64,000 nucleotides of DNA from an uncultured Woeseiaceae bacterium. Its GTDB lineage: Bacteria > Pseudomonadota > Gammaproteobacteria > Steroidobacterales > Woeseiaceae. How positions within the stretch are numbered: the first letter of the stretch is position 1; every line of letters starts with the position of its first letter. The notes under the pieces are model-generated. The model was not told the DNA's origin. It did not search any database and saw nothing but the letters and a program-made list of their open reading frames with translations. Where the stretch lies: NCBI GenBank assembly GCA_947258565.1, contig CAMYJB010000015.1, positions 100,185 to 164,184 of the forward strand, read 5' to 3'. A program made the translations under genes and the position numbers. Shown here piece by piece: positions 28,634-37,610 of the stretch.

Positions 28634-29527
28634 CTACCGGATGTGCTTCAGGATCCCGTCGAGTTCGTCGAGGTTGTTGTAGCTGATCACGAGCTTGCCG
28701 GCGCCTTTCTGCGTGTGCTGCAGGCTGACTTTGGCGCCGAGCTTTTCCGCGACCTCGACCTCCAGCCGCCGGATATCGGCGTTTTCTCTCGCCGGCTTCT
28801 TCGCCGTCGACTTGCCGCCTGCGCCCCCGAGCATGCGCCTGACCAGGCGCTCCGTCTCGCGTACCGACAGCCCCTTGCGCACCACCTGGCGCGCCGCGTC
28901 GTATTGCTGCACACCATCGGCGATCGACAGCAGCGCCCGTGCATGGCCCATCTCGATCTGCCGGGACTCGAGCAGCGCCTTGACCTTGTCGGACAGGTCG
29001 AGGAGCCGCAGCAGGTTGCTGACCGAGGCGCGCGACCGCCCCACTGCTTCCGCGGCTTCGCCGTGGGTCAGGTCGAATTCCCGTATCAGCCGGTCGAGTG
29101 CCCTGGACTCCTCGAGCGGGTTGAGGTCCTCGCGCTGGATGTTTTCGATGAGCGCCATGGCGATCGCCGCTTCGTCGGGCACCTCGCGCACGATGGCGGG
29201 AATCGACTCGAGCCCGGCCATCTGGGCCGCTCGCCAGCGGCGCTCGCCCGCCACGATCTCGTAGCGTTGAGAATCACCCGCTTTGGAGATGGGCCGCGCG
29301 ACGATCGGCTGCACCACGCCCTGCGCCTTTATGGAATTCGCGAGCTCCTCGAGCGAGTCCTGGCGAATGTCCAGCCGCGGCTGGTATTGGCCGCGCTGCA
29401 AGAGGTCGACGGGAATCTCTTTGAGCGGACCGTCTTCCCGTGTCCCCGAGATTGCCGTGGTCTCCGAGACCGGCTTGGACAGCAGGGCATCGAGGCCCCG
29501 CCCGAGTCGTTTTTTCTTGGCTGTCAT
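28634..29527 (-). CDS. parB: chromosome-partitioning protein ParB
   Basis: This is the CTP-dependent clamp that loads at parS and spreads, 297 residues. The N-terminus KKKRLGRGLDALL is the ParA-contact segment. GERRWRAAQMAGL is the CTP-binding C-motif. The helix-turn-helix has HGEAAEAVGRSRASVSNLLRLL at about residues 150-175, and the C-terminal dimerisation domain ends LDELDGILKHIR. Its probable targets are the two parS palindromes inside recF. It is the last gene of a run that starts at prpB. Confidence 0.97.
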   Translation of the reverse strand: MTAKKKRLGRGLDALLSKPVSETTAISGTREDGPLKEIPVDLLQRGQYQPRLDIRQDSLEELANSIKAQGVVQPIVARPISKAGDSQRYEIVAGERRWRAAQMAGLESIPAIVREVPDEAAIAMALIENIQREDLNPLEESRALDRLIREFDLTHGEAAEAVGRSRASVSNLLRLLDLSDKVKALLESRQIEMGHARALLSIADGVQQYDAARQVVRKGLSVRETERLVRRMLGGAGGKSTAKKPARENADIRRLEVEVAEKLGAKVSLQHTQKGAGKLVISYNNLDELDGILKHIR

Positions 29528-29548
29528 CGATTCATTCCAACGATGTTC

Positions 29549-30334
29549 TTACACCGCCCTTGCAACTCTCGCGTCTTCCCGGCGGAGAATTTCGCCGGCC
29601 AGCGCGAGATAGGCTATAGCGCCGCGTGACGACCGATCGTGCAGCAGCACCGGGCGGCCGAAGCTCGGCGCTTCGGCGAGGCGAATGTTGCGTGGCACGC
29701 AGGTGCGAAAAACTTTCTTGTCGAAGTGCTCGATCAACTGCATCGAGACCTCGTTCGACAGGTTGATGCGTGGATCGAACATGGTTCGAAGTATGCCGTA
29801 TACCTCGAGCTCTGGATTGACACTCTCCCGTACCTGCTCGACCGTATTCAGCAGCGCGCTCAGTCCCTCCAGTGCATAGTACTCGCACTGCATCGGTATC
29901 AGCACGCCATCGGCAGCCGTCAGGGCGTTGATGGTCAGCATGTTGATCGATGGCGGGCAGTCGACGAGGATGAAGTCGTAGAGTCCCGCCACCGGCGCGA
30001 GCGCCTTTTTGAGCTTCATCTCGCGGCCGATCTCCTGCAACAGCGAAACCTCCGCGAGCGTCAGGTCCTCGTTGCCCGGCAGCACGGCGAAGCCGCCTTC
30101 GGGCGCCGACACGATCGTATCCGCTGCGGTCGCGTCACCCAGCAACACGTCGCAGGCGGAATAGTCGACCTCTCTCTTGTCGATACCGCAGCCCATCGTC
30201 GCGTTGCCCTGAGGGTCCATGTCGACCAGCAGCACTCGCCTCTGCGTCGCCGCGAGGGACGCGGAAAGATTCACGCAAGTCGTGGTCTTTCCGACACCGC
30301 CTTTCTGGTTTGCAACCGCAATGATGCGTGCCAT
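29549..30334 (-). CDS. parA: chromosome-partitioning ATPase ParA (Soj)
   Basis: This is a deviant-Walker ATPase, 261 residues. It has KGGVGKTTT near residue 11, the Walker A' motif with the signature lysine, LVDMDPQGN and VDCPPS. It moves ParB-bound origins along the nucleoid. The ATG at 30334 lies 2 bases after the rsmG stop. A longer frame up to 30418 is not needed, because the family starts MARIIAVANQKGG. Confidence 0.97.
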   Translation of the reverse strand: MARIIAVANQKGGVGKTTTCVNLSASLAATQRRVLLVDMDPQGNATMGCGIDKREVDYSACDVLLGDATAADTIVSAPEGGFAVLPGNEDLTLAEVSLLQEIGREMKLKKALAPVAGLYDFILVDCPPSINMLTINALTAADGVLIPMQCEYYALEGLSALLNTVEQVRESVNPELEVYGILRTMFDPRINLSNEVSMQLIEHFDKKVFRTCVPRNIRLAEAPSFGRPVLLHDRSSRGAIAYLALAGEILRREDARVARAV

Positions 30335-30336
30335 GG

Positions 30337-30927
30337 TCAAACCCTTGTCAAAAGCACAGCGTGCCGCGAGCCCGCGTCGAGCCCCGGCACCGAGAGTTCC
30401 GTAATAGTGTAGTCCCACCCGGTTGGAACGTGTCGGAGTTCCTCCGCCGGGTAGCGCCCCTTGAGGGCAATGAACACCCCGCCCTCTCCAACGTGGTGTC
30501 CCGCAAGTGCGAGGAGCCGCGGCAATGCGGCAACCGCCCGGGCAATCACCGTATCAAAGCGGTAACCGGGTGCATAGTCCTCCGCACGCGCTTTTACGGC
30601 CTCGACGTTGCCGAGCCCCAGCGTGGCCGCGGCGTGCTGCACGAACTGGATCTTCTTGTTGTTGCTGTCGAGGAGGACGAAACGTCGGCCGGGCTCGGCG
30701 ATGGCCAGTGGCAAACCCGGAAATCCGGCGCCCGTGCCGATATCGAGCACCGTCGTACCGTGCAGCAAAGGGCGTGCGGCAAGGCTGTCCAGCAGGTGAA
30801 CCGTGACCATCTCGTCGCGGTCATGGATCGCCGTCAGGTTGACCTTGCGGTTCCAGCGTTCGAGCAGGTCCAGCAGCGCCGAGAATGTCCCGACACTGCT
30901 ATCGTCATACTGCTCGAGGCCCTGCAG
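30337..30927 (-). CDS. rsmG: 16S rRNA m7G527 methyltransferase
   Basis: RsmG (GidB) methylates G527 of 16S rRNA. The SAM-binding motif VLDIGTGAGFPGLPLA is near residue 61. The first ATG at 30810 would remove about 39 conserved residues, including LERWNRKVNLTAIHDRDEM. Going upstream in frame, there is no ATG, GTG or TTG before the TAG at 30931-30933, which is the stop of the preceding peptidase gene. The CTG at 30927 has AAGGAG at 30934-30939, six bases away, and gives 196 residues, close to the family length. The gene would therefore start from CTG, six bases after and in the same frame as the end of its neighbour. Confidence 0.93.
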   Translation of the reverse strand: MQGLEQYDDSSVGTFSALLDLLERWNRKVNLTAIHDRDEMVTVHLLDSLAARPLLHGTTVLDIGTGAGFPGLPLAIAEPGRRFVLLDSNNKKIQFVQHAAATLGLGNVEAVKARAEDYAPGYRFDTVIARAVAALPRLLALAGHHVGEGGVFIALKGRYPAEELRHVPTGWDYTITELSVPGLDAGSRHAVLLTRV

Positions 30928-30930
30928 CGG

Positions 30931-32907
30931 CTACTCCTTCCCGACCAGGTACGTCTGCAGGAACAAGATCGTCGCCTGCTGGTAGATGTCGCGGTTCTCC
31001 TTCTTGCGATAACCGTGGCCTTCATTGAGTGCGTTCATGTACCACACCGTATTGCCCTGCTCGCGCAGCGCAGCGACCATCTGCGTCGCCTCCGTCACAG
31101 GCACCCGCGGGTCGTTCTCTCCCTGTACCACGAACATCGGCACCGAGATCTTCTCTACGTTGTTTAGCGGGCTAATCTTCTCGAGGTGCGCGCGCATCGC
31201 GGGATCACGTTCGTCCCCATACTCGACGCGGCGCAGGTCGCGGCGATAATCCTGAGTGTTCTCCAGGAACGTCACGAAGCTCGAGATACCGACGATATCC
31301 ACCGCGGCCCTGAGCCTGTCGCTGAAATGCACGGCGCTCGCGAGCACCATGTAGCCACCGTAGCTACCACCGAAGACAGCTACGCGATCCTCGTCCAGGT
31401 CGGGCTGCGATTCGATCCAGTCGAGCAACGCCCCGATGTCCTTCACCGAGTCCTCGCGTTTGAACCCGTTGTCCAGTCCGAGGTAGGTCTTGCCGTAGCC
31501 GGCCGATCCACGCACGTTCGGCACGACGACAGCCACGCCGAGCTTCGCCAGCCACATTTGGTAGGTGCTGCTGAACCACGGCCGTGACTGGGCCTCCGGC
31601 CCACCGTGGATCGAGACCACGACGGGGAACGGGCCATCGCCTGGCGGCCTGTAGACCCAGGCGGGGATCTGGCGCGACTTGCCGTCGACGTCGTCGAAGG
31701 TCGGATAGCTCACCAGCTGCGGCTCGCGAAACGTCGTGGTATCGAGTCCCCCGACTTCGCTGAAGGTCCAGCGCGTCAGTGCGCCGTGTTCGAGCGGCCC
31801 CGGCCCGAGTTCGAGCACGAAGGTATCGCTCGGCGTCGTCGCCGTATTCAGCGTCATCGCCAGCCTGCGGCCGTCCGGGCTGAATTCGATGCGGGCGGCG
31901 ACGCCCGTAGGAATGTTGTCGATGAGCCGGTACTTGCGCGTGCGCGGATCGAACAGGTAGATCGCTGAACGGCCATTCTCGTTGACGGCGAAGGCCATGC
32001 GCTTGCGGTCCCGGGAAATGACCGCGCCGGACACGTCCCAGTCGATGTCGCCCGTGACCACTTCGATGTCGGCCCCGGGCTCGGCGGGTTGCCACGCCAG
32101 TCGCTGGAATTCGCTGCCCTGGCTGGTAATCAGCCAGTAGCCGTCGTTGCTGTCGTCGAACGCAACCGGGTAATTCGTGCTCGTGTTACCGGGTCCCCCG
32201 GCGAGCAAAGTAACGCTGCCCGAGTCCATGTCGACGAGATGCACGCTCGAATCCGTGATGCTGACGTAGTTGTTGGCGAGCAGCTGATTGCCCCTTGCGG
32301 AGAATTCTGCCGGTCCCCACCAGCTGCCGTCCTGCGACTCCACGATGATCTCGGCCGCCTCCGGATCGTCGGGGTCCACGAGCCAGATATCGTTCGATGC
32401 GCCATTGCGCGCGGTGCTCTGGTAGGCGAGCCGGCGTCCCTCCCGGTCCCATGTGACGGCCCCGTTGCGTGACTCGCCATCCGTGAGCATCCTCGCGACC
32501 CCGGTCGCGGGGTCGAGCAGGAAAATTTGTGCGAACTCGCTGCCTCCGGCGTCACGGGTGAATACGATCCCGTCACCGCGCGGCTGGATCGCCAATTCCC
32601 CGATCGGTTCGCCGTAGTACGTCAGCTGGTGGCGTGCGCCGCCCGGCATGTCGACACGGTGCAGCTGCTCCACTTCGGCGAATCGCGTAACGATGTAGAT
32701 GCCATCGCCGCCCTCCTGCCAGCCCTCGAAGTAAGCCGAGCGCACGTTCTGGTAACGGTTCAGGTCGTCGACGATTTGCTGCGGAATCGGCGGCACAGCC
32801 TCCATGACGAGGTTGCCGTTATTGGCTTCGGTGCGGGTAATGGTCTCGGCCAAAGTGGCCGCGGCCAACAACGCCAGCAAAGCGCCGGCAGCTCCGGCGT
32901 ATCTCAT
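30931..32907 (-). CDS. exported S9-family prolyl oligopeptidase-like peptidase
   Basis: This 658-residue protein has an N-terminal signal peptide (GAAGALLALLAAATLAE), a beta-propeller domain of roughly residues 50-385 with repeated DREGRRLAYQS and SPDGRRLAMT blades, and a C-terminal alpha/beta-hydrolase domain. The nucleophile is Ser in GGSYGGYM near 515, the acid Asp lies in GENDPRVP near 600, and the His in NEGHGY near 632. It resembles the dipeptidyl/acylaminoacyl peptidase branch. It lies 17 bases after prpD and immediately before rsmG, an unusual place for a peptidase. Confidence 0.9.
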   Translation of the reverse strand: MRYAGAAGALLALLAAATLAETITRTEANNGNLVMEAVPPIPQQIVDDLNRYQNVRSAYFEGWQEGGDGIYIVTRFAEVEQLHRVDMPGGARHQLTYYGEPIGELAIQPRGDGIVFTRDAGGSEFAQIFLLDPATGVARMLTDGESRNGAVTWDREGRRLAYQSTARNGASNDIWLVDPDDPEAAEIIVESQDGSWWGPAEFSARGNQLLANNYVSITDSSVHLVDMDSGSVTLLAGGPGNTSTNYPVAFDDSNDGYWLITSQGSEFQRLAWQPAEPGADIEVVTGDIDWDVSGAVISRDRKRMAFAVNENGRSAIYLFDPRTRKYRLIDNIPTGVAARIEFSPDGRRLAMTLNTATTPSDTFVLELGPGPLEHGALTRWTFSEVGGLDTTTFREPQLVSYPTFDDVDGKSRQIPAWVYRPPGDGPFPVVVSIHGGPEAQSRPWFSSTYQMWLAKLGVAVVVPNVRGSAGYGKTYLGLDNGFKREDSVKDIGALLDWIESQPDLDEDRVAVFGGSYGGYMVLASAVHFSDRLRAAVDIVGISSFVTFLENTQDYRRDLRRVEYGDERDPAMRAHLEKISPLNNVEKISVPMFVVQGENDPRVPVTEATQMVAALREQGNTVWYMNALNEGHGYRKKENRDIYQQATILFLQTYLVGKE

Positions 32908-32924
32908 CGGTTGCTCCTCTCAGG

Positions 32925-34373
32925 TCAGGCGACAAGCAGCGCCATGAAGTCGTCGACCGGGGTCGCTGCCAGTTTGTCGCGATCCGCACATAATGCGTCA
33001 AGCGATTTCCATTGTCCCGCAGTGAGCTTCGGTGACACGCTGTCGGCGAATTTCTGCTTCAGCACCGGGATGCCTTCCTCGCGGCGCTCGCGGTGCCCGA
33101 TCGGGGCATTGACCTCGACGCGCTCGGTGCTCGAGCCATCCCTGAAGAAGACCTGCACCGCGTTTCCGATGTAGCGCTTCTGCGGGTCGAAATAGTCCTC
33201 CGTGAACTGCGCGTTTTCCCGGACTTCCATCTTGTCGCGCAATGCGTCGACGCGCGGGTCTGCCGCAACGTCGTCTTCGTAGTCCGCCGCCGTGAGGCGA
33301 CCGAAGATCATCGGAATCGCTACCATGTACTGGATGCAGTGGTCGCGGTCGGCCGGGTTGTCGAGCGGCCCGGTCTTGTCGATGATGCGCACGCCCGCTT
33401 CCTGTGTCTCGATGACGATCCTCTCGATATTGTCGATCCGGTCCCGGACGGTCTCGTGCAGCGCCATGCCCGCCTCGACCGCGGTCTGCGCATGGAACTC
33501 GGCCGGGAAGGAAATCTTGAACAGGATATTTTCCATCACGTAGCTGCCGTAAGCCCGCTGGAACTCGAACGCATTTCCCTTGAAGAGGACGTCGTAGTAG
33601 CCCCAGGCTTTCGCGGACAGCGCGGACGGGTAGCCCATCTCCCCGGTCATACTGATCAGCGCCAGGCGCACCCCCCGGCTGGTCGCGTCTCCGGCCGCCC
33701 AGCTCTTGCGCGAGCCGGTATTCGGCGCGTGGCGGTAGGTGCGCAACGCGCCGCCATCGATCCACGCGTGCGACAGCGCGTTCAGCACCGTGTCGCGATC
33801 ACCGCCGAACATGCGCGTGACGACCGCGGTCGACGCCACCCGCACCAGCAGGACGTGATCGAGTCCGACGCGGTTATAGCTGTTCTCGAGCGCCAGGCAG
33901 CCCTGGATCTCGTGCGCCTTGATCATCGCGGTCAGCACGTCCTTCATCGTCAGCGGCGCCTTCCCTGCGGCACGGTTGCGGCGGCTGAGATAGTCGGCAA
34001 CCGCAAGGATGCCGCCGAGATTGTCGGACGGATGGCCCCATTCGGCCGCCAGCCAGGTGTCGTTGAAATCCAGCCAGCGAATCATCGCGCCGATATTGAA
34101 GGCCGCCGTGACGGGCTCGAGTTCGTACGACGTGCCGGGCACCCGCGCGCCGCCGGAGAGAGTCGCCCCGGGCACGACCGGCCCGAGCAGCTTCGTGCAG
34201 GCCGGGTAATCGAGGGCCTGGAAGCCGCAGGCCAGGCTATCCATCAAACAATAATGCGCGGTCTCGAAAGCGAGGTCGCTGTCGATCTCTGCGTCGCAGG
34301 CGTAATCGGCGATGTCGGTCAGCTCCCTGTCCCAATCGGGCCTCTTCGCGGAGCGAATCCCTAAGTCAGACAT
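32925..34373 (-). CDS. prpD: 2-methylcitrate dehydratase
   Basis: PrpD dehydrates 2-methylcitrate to 2-methylaconitate or cis-methylaconitate. It is 482 residues, with the MmgE/PrpD fold: [33 protein letters not shown], and the C-terminal region with [11 protein letters not shown]. It starts 27 bases after the prpC stop, and all three core enzymes of the methylcitrate cycle are present in order. No prpF or acnD lies nearby, so this would be the cofactor-independent route. Confidence 0.95.
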   Translation of the reverse strand: MSDLGIRSAKRPDWDRELTDIADYACDAEIDSDLAFETAHYCLMDSLACGFQALDYPACTKLLGPVVPGATLSGGARVPGTSYELEPVTAAFNIGAMIRWLDFNDTWLAAEWGHPSDNLGGILAVADYLSRRNRAAGKAPLTMKDVLTAMIKAHEIQGCLALENSYNRVGLDHVLLVRVASTAVVTRMFGGDRDTVLNALSHAWIDGGALRTYRHAPNTGSRKSWAAGDATSRGVRLALISMTGEMGYPSALSAKAWGYYDVLFKGNAFEFQRAYGSYVMENILFKISFPAEFHAQTAVEAGMALHETVRDRIDNIERIVIETQEAGVRIIDKTGPLDNPADRDHCIQYMVAIPMIFGRLTAADYEDDVAADPRVDALRDKMEVRENAQFTEDYFDPQKRYIGNAVQVFFRDGSSTERVEVNAPIGHRERREEGIPVLKQKFADSVSPKLTAGQWKSLDALCADRDKLAATPVDDFMALLVA

Positions 34374-34400
34374 ACTGTCTCCAGATTGATCGGCGTTCGG

Positions 34401-35525
34401 TCAGTCTCGATCCTCGATAACCACCCAGTCCTGCAGTGGCGGGCCGACGTAGTCCGCGGTCGGCCGGATCAGCTTGTTGTCGGCGCGCTGTTCCATGATG
34501 TGAGCCGCCCATCCGGTGATTCGCGCACAGACAAAAATCGGCGTGAACAGGTACGTGGGAATACCCATGAAGTGATAGACGTTCGCGGCGAAGAAGTCCG
34601 CGTTCGCGAACAGCTTCTTTTCGTCCCACATGACTTTCTCGATCGCCTCGGAGACGGGGTATATGACCGTATTGCCGACGTCGTCCGCGAGCGCCTTCGC
34701 CATCTTCTTGTTGATGGTGTTGCGCGGGTCGGCCGTCGTGTAAACCCGGTGGCCGAAGCCCATGATCTTGTCCTTGCTGGCCAGTTTCCCATGTATGCCC
34801 GCGACCGCCTCTTCGGGTGTGTCGTACAGGGAGATGAGGTCCATGGCCGCCTCGTTGGCGCCGCCGTGCAGCGGACCCCTGAGCGCACCGATCGCGCCCG
34901 TGACCGCCGAGTGCATGTCGGAAAGCGTGCCCGTGATGACACGCGCCGTGAAAGTCGACGCGTTGAACTCGTGCTCGGCGTACAGGATGAGCGTCGTGTC
35001 GAGACTCTTGCGGTGCAGTTCCTTCGGCGGCGCGTCGTGCAGCAGGTGCAGGAAATGGCCCGCGATGCTGTCGTCGCCGGTCTCGGTGTCGATGCGCTCG
35101 CCGTCTGCGTGAAAGCGATGCCAGTAAAGCAGCATGGACGGCAGGCAGGCGAGCAGCCGGTCTGCGACGTCGCCCTCGTCCGGGAAATCTCCCTCCGGCT
35201 CGATGTTGCCGAGAAACGATACGCCCGTGCGCATCACGTCCATCGGGTGCGCGGCGGCCGGCACCATTTCCAGCACGGTTTTCAACTGCTCGGGAAGGCC
35301 GCGGTTCGCCTTGATCCTGGCGACGTAAGCGTCGAGTTCGGCCTGGTTCGGTAGCTTGCCGTGCAGGAGCAGGTAGGCGACTTCCTCGAAGGTCGCGTTT
35401 GCCGCGAGATCGTTGATGTCGTAGCCGCGATAGGTGAGCCCGGCGCCCTCTTTACCGACGGTGCACAGATGGGTTACGCCTGCCGTTACGCCGGCGAGGC
35501 CCCCGGTCTTCTTTGCTGCTGCCAT
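34401..35525 (-). CDS. prpC: 2-methylcitrate synthase
   Basis: PrpC condenses propionyl-CoA with oxaloacetate. It is 374 residues with the citrate-synthase fold: the histidines in LHGGANEAAMD and MGFGHRVY, plus the Asp/Arg region toward the end (ARITGWAAH). The short length and the place between prpB and prpD identify the methylcitrate type. It starts 28 bases after prpB. Confidence 0.95.
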   Translation of the reverse strand: MAAAKKTGGLAGVTAGVTHLCTVGKEGAGLTYRGYDINDLAANATFEEVAYLLLHGKLPNQAELDAYVARIKANRGLPEQLKTVLEMVPAAAHPMDVMRTGVSFLGNIEPEGDFPDEGDVADRLLACLPSMLLYWHRFHADGERIDTETGDDSIAGHFLHLLHDAPPKELHRKSLDTTLILYAEHEFNASTFTARVITGTLSDMHSAVTGAIGALRGPLHGGANEAAMDLISLYDTPEEAVAGIHGKLASKDKIMGFGHRVYTTADPRNTINKKMAKALADDVGNTVIYPVSEAIEKVMWDEKKLFANADFFAANVYHFMGIPTYLFTPIFVCARITGWAAHIMEQRADNKLIRPTADYVGPPLQDWVVIEDRD

Positions 35526-35553
35526 GTGCTCCTCTCTTTTCCCTCGCGGGGAT

Positions 35554-36444
35554 TCAACTTTTTCCTGTCTCGAGTCCCTTGTCCCGGAACAATTCGTCCA
35601 GCCTGTCCTCGTACGCCTGGTATCCGAGAACGTCGTACAGCTCCATGCGCGTCTGCATCGTGTCGACGACGGATTCCTGCGTACCTTCCCTGCGCAATGT
35701 TTCGTATACGTTCAACGCAGCGGCGGACATCGCCCGGAAGGCGCTGAGCGGATACAGCGCCATTGCGACACCGACCCGCCGGAGTTCGTCCGTCGAAAAC
35801 AGCGGCGTTTTGCCGAACTCGGTGAGGTTCGCCAGAACCGGCACTTTGACGACATCCGTGAATTGCTTGTATTCGTCCAGGGTGGTGAGCGCCTCGGCAA
35901 AGATCGTGTCGGCGCCTGCCTCGACATAGGCGGCCGCCCGATCGATCGCGGCCTGCTGTCCCTCGACGGCGTGCGCGTCGGTGCGCGCCATGATGACGAA
36001 CTGGTCGTCGCTGCGGCCGTCCACCGCGGCCTTCAGCCGGTCGCACATTTCTGCCGGCTCGACCAGCGCCTTGCCCGGCCGGTGCCCACAGCGCTTCACG
36101 GCAACCTGGTCCTCCAGGTGACAGGCCGCAGCGCCTGCGCGGGTCAATTCACGAATCGTGCGGCCGATCATGAAGGCGCTGCCCCAACCGGTGTCGGCAT
36201 CGACCAGCAGCGGCAAATCAGTTGCCGACGCGATGCGGCGTACGTCCTCGCACACGTCGTTCAAAGTCGTCATTGCGAGATCCGGGAGCCCGAACGAGGC
36301 GTTCGCCACCCCTGCGCCGGACAGGTAGATCGCCCGGAAGCCGGCCCTCTCCGCCAGCAATGCCGAATAGGCGTTGATGGTGCCGACGATCTGCAAGGGT
36401 TGCTCCGCCCCGAGGGCGGCGCGGAATCTGGCTCCTGCGCTCAT
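35554..36444 (-). CDS. prpB: 2-methylisocitrate lyase
   Basis: PrpB splits 2-methylisocitrate into pyruvate and succinate. It is 296 residues with the isocitrate-lyase/PEP-mutase barrel. The catalytic KRCGHRPGK is near residue 115, and the metal site residues lie in DADTGWG. It heads the prpBCD set and the longer run that leads to parB. The spacer upstream holds a 32-bp perfect palindrome that may be its operator. Confidence 0.95.
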   Translation of the reverse strand: MSAGARFRAALGAEQPLQIVGTINAYSALLAERAGFRAIYLSGAGVANASFGLPDLAMTTLNDVCEDVRRIASATDLPLLVDADTGWGSAFMIGRTIRELTRAGAAACHLEDQVAVKRCGHRPGKALVEPAEMCDRLKAAVDGRSDDQFVIMARTDAHAVEGQQAAIDRAAAYVEAGADTIFAEALTTLDEYKQFTDVVKVPVLANLTEFGKTPLFSTDELRRVGVAMALYPLSAFRAMSAAALNVYETLRREGTQESVVDTMQTRMELYDVLGYQAYEDRLDELFRDKGLETGKS

Positions 36445-36469
36445 GCTGGTTCCTCTCGCTCCGGGTTCG

Positions 36470-36501
36470 ACCGCTTTTTTAATCCGGATTAAAAAAGCGG
36501 T
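36470..36501. promoter_or_regulatory. 32-bp perfect palindrome upstream of prpB
   Basis: The two 16-base halves are exact reverse complements: ACCGCTTTTTTAATCC and GGATTAAAAAAGCGGT. There is no loop, so a hairpin would be strained, which favours a dimeric protein operator over a terminator. It sits 26 bases upstream of the prpB start, beyond the acuI stop. A GntR- or IclR-type regulator of propionate use is a plausible ligand, but no regulator gene is in the window. Confidence 0.6.
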
Positions 36502-36589
36502 GGGGGCGCGATTCTAAACCACGGGGCGACCCGTTCCCAAATAGACGAATGGCTAACGCCGGCGAGAGGTGCGTCGTTACGCGATGGTG

Positions 36590-37585
36590 TCAGTCATCAC
36601 CAATCCTGACGACGATTCTTCCCGTGATTTTGCCGTCGAGGTACGCCTGAAAACTGCCGGGCAGGTCCGCAAAATCGATGGTCCGCCCGCCGATCTCGTC
36701 CAGGTGCTGCGGCCTCAGATCGCTCGCGATCCGGGACCAGACCGCCAGGCGCAGGTCCCGCGGCGTGTCGACCGAGTTAATGCCGAGCAGGCACACGGCC
36801 CTGAGAATGAACGGCAGAACGGTGGTGTTGAGCGCGGGGCTCGCCGCAAGGCCGATGCTTGCGATGTTGCCACCATAATCCATCGTCCGGGTCAGCCAGG
36901 TAAGGTAGTCGCCGCCGAGGTTGTCGATGGCGCCCGCCCACATCGCTTTTTCCATCGGTCGCTTGCCGAGATCCAGTTCGTCCCGCAGCAGGATGCCGCT
37001 CGCGCCGAGACTCTTCAGGTAGCCTTCTTCACTGGCCTTACCGGTGAGCGCCACGACCTCGTAACCACGGCCCGCGAGCATGTCGATGGCGATGCTGCCC
37101 ACGCCGCCCGTCGCGCCCGTGACCACCACCGGACCACTCTCCGGCAGCTGGTCGTTCTGCTCCATGCGATGGACCGCCAGGGCCGCCGTGTATCCCGCCG
37201 TGCCGAGCTGCATGGCCTGGTGCGCGTCCAGCCCGTCCGGGATCGGCACGATGCTCTGGCTGTCGAGACGTGCATACTCGGAATAGCCCCCGTCGACGGT
37301 TTCGCTCAGGCCACAACCGTTCACGAGCACGGCCGTGCCCGGCTGGAAGTCGGCGTCCTCGGAACTCACGACGACGCCGGCCAGATCGATACCGCCGTTC
37401 AGCGGATGGCGGCGCAGGATCTTGCCGGCGCCGGTCGCGGCCAGCGCGTCCTTGTAATTGATCGTGGAATGGGTGACGCGGACGACGACGTTGCCTTCCG
37501 TCAGGTCGTCGATCGCGAGCTCCTGGAAGCCGGCGACGATCTTGCCGTCCTGTTCGTCGATCCGGTATGCGCGAAACTTGTCCAT
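36590..37585 (-). CDS. acuI: acrylyl-CoA reductase (NADPH), AcuI/YhdH type
   Basis: This 331-residue MDR reductase has the YhdH/AcuI signature: STINYKDALAATGAGKI and PLNGGIDLAGVV near the N-terminus, and the cofactor loop VTGATGGVGSIAIDML near residue 155. AcuI reduces acrylyl-CoA to propionyl-CoA with NADPH. It sits just upstream of prpBCD on the same strand, which makes sense: its product is the substrate of PrpC. Together they would detoxify acrylate, for instance from DMSP. The substrate link is inference from family and neighbours. Confidence 0.88.
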   Translation of the reverse strand: MDKFRAYRIDEQDGKIVAGFQELAIDDLTEGNVVVRVTHSTINYKDALAATGAGKILRRHPLNGGIDLAGVVVSSEDADFQPGTAVLVNGCGLSETVDGGYSEYARLDSQSIVPIPDGLDAHQAMQLGTAGYTAALAVHRMEQNDQLPESGPVVVTGATGGVGSIAIDMLAGRGYEVVALTGKASEEGYLKSLGASGILLRDELDLGKRPMEKAMWAGAIDNLGGDYLTWLTRTMDYGGNIASIGLAASPALNTTVLPFILRAVCLLGINSVDTPRDLRLAVWSRIASDLRPQHLDEIGGRTIDFADLPGSFQAYLDGKITGRIVVRIGDD

Positions 37586-37610
37586 CGTCTTGCCCCTTTT
37601 GATTGTCGTT

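Noticed and set aside
36470-36501. Rho-independent terminator of acuI
   Set aside because: The palindrome has no loop and is followed by G, not a U-run, so an operator is more likely.
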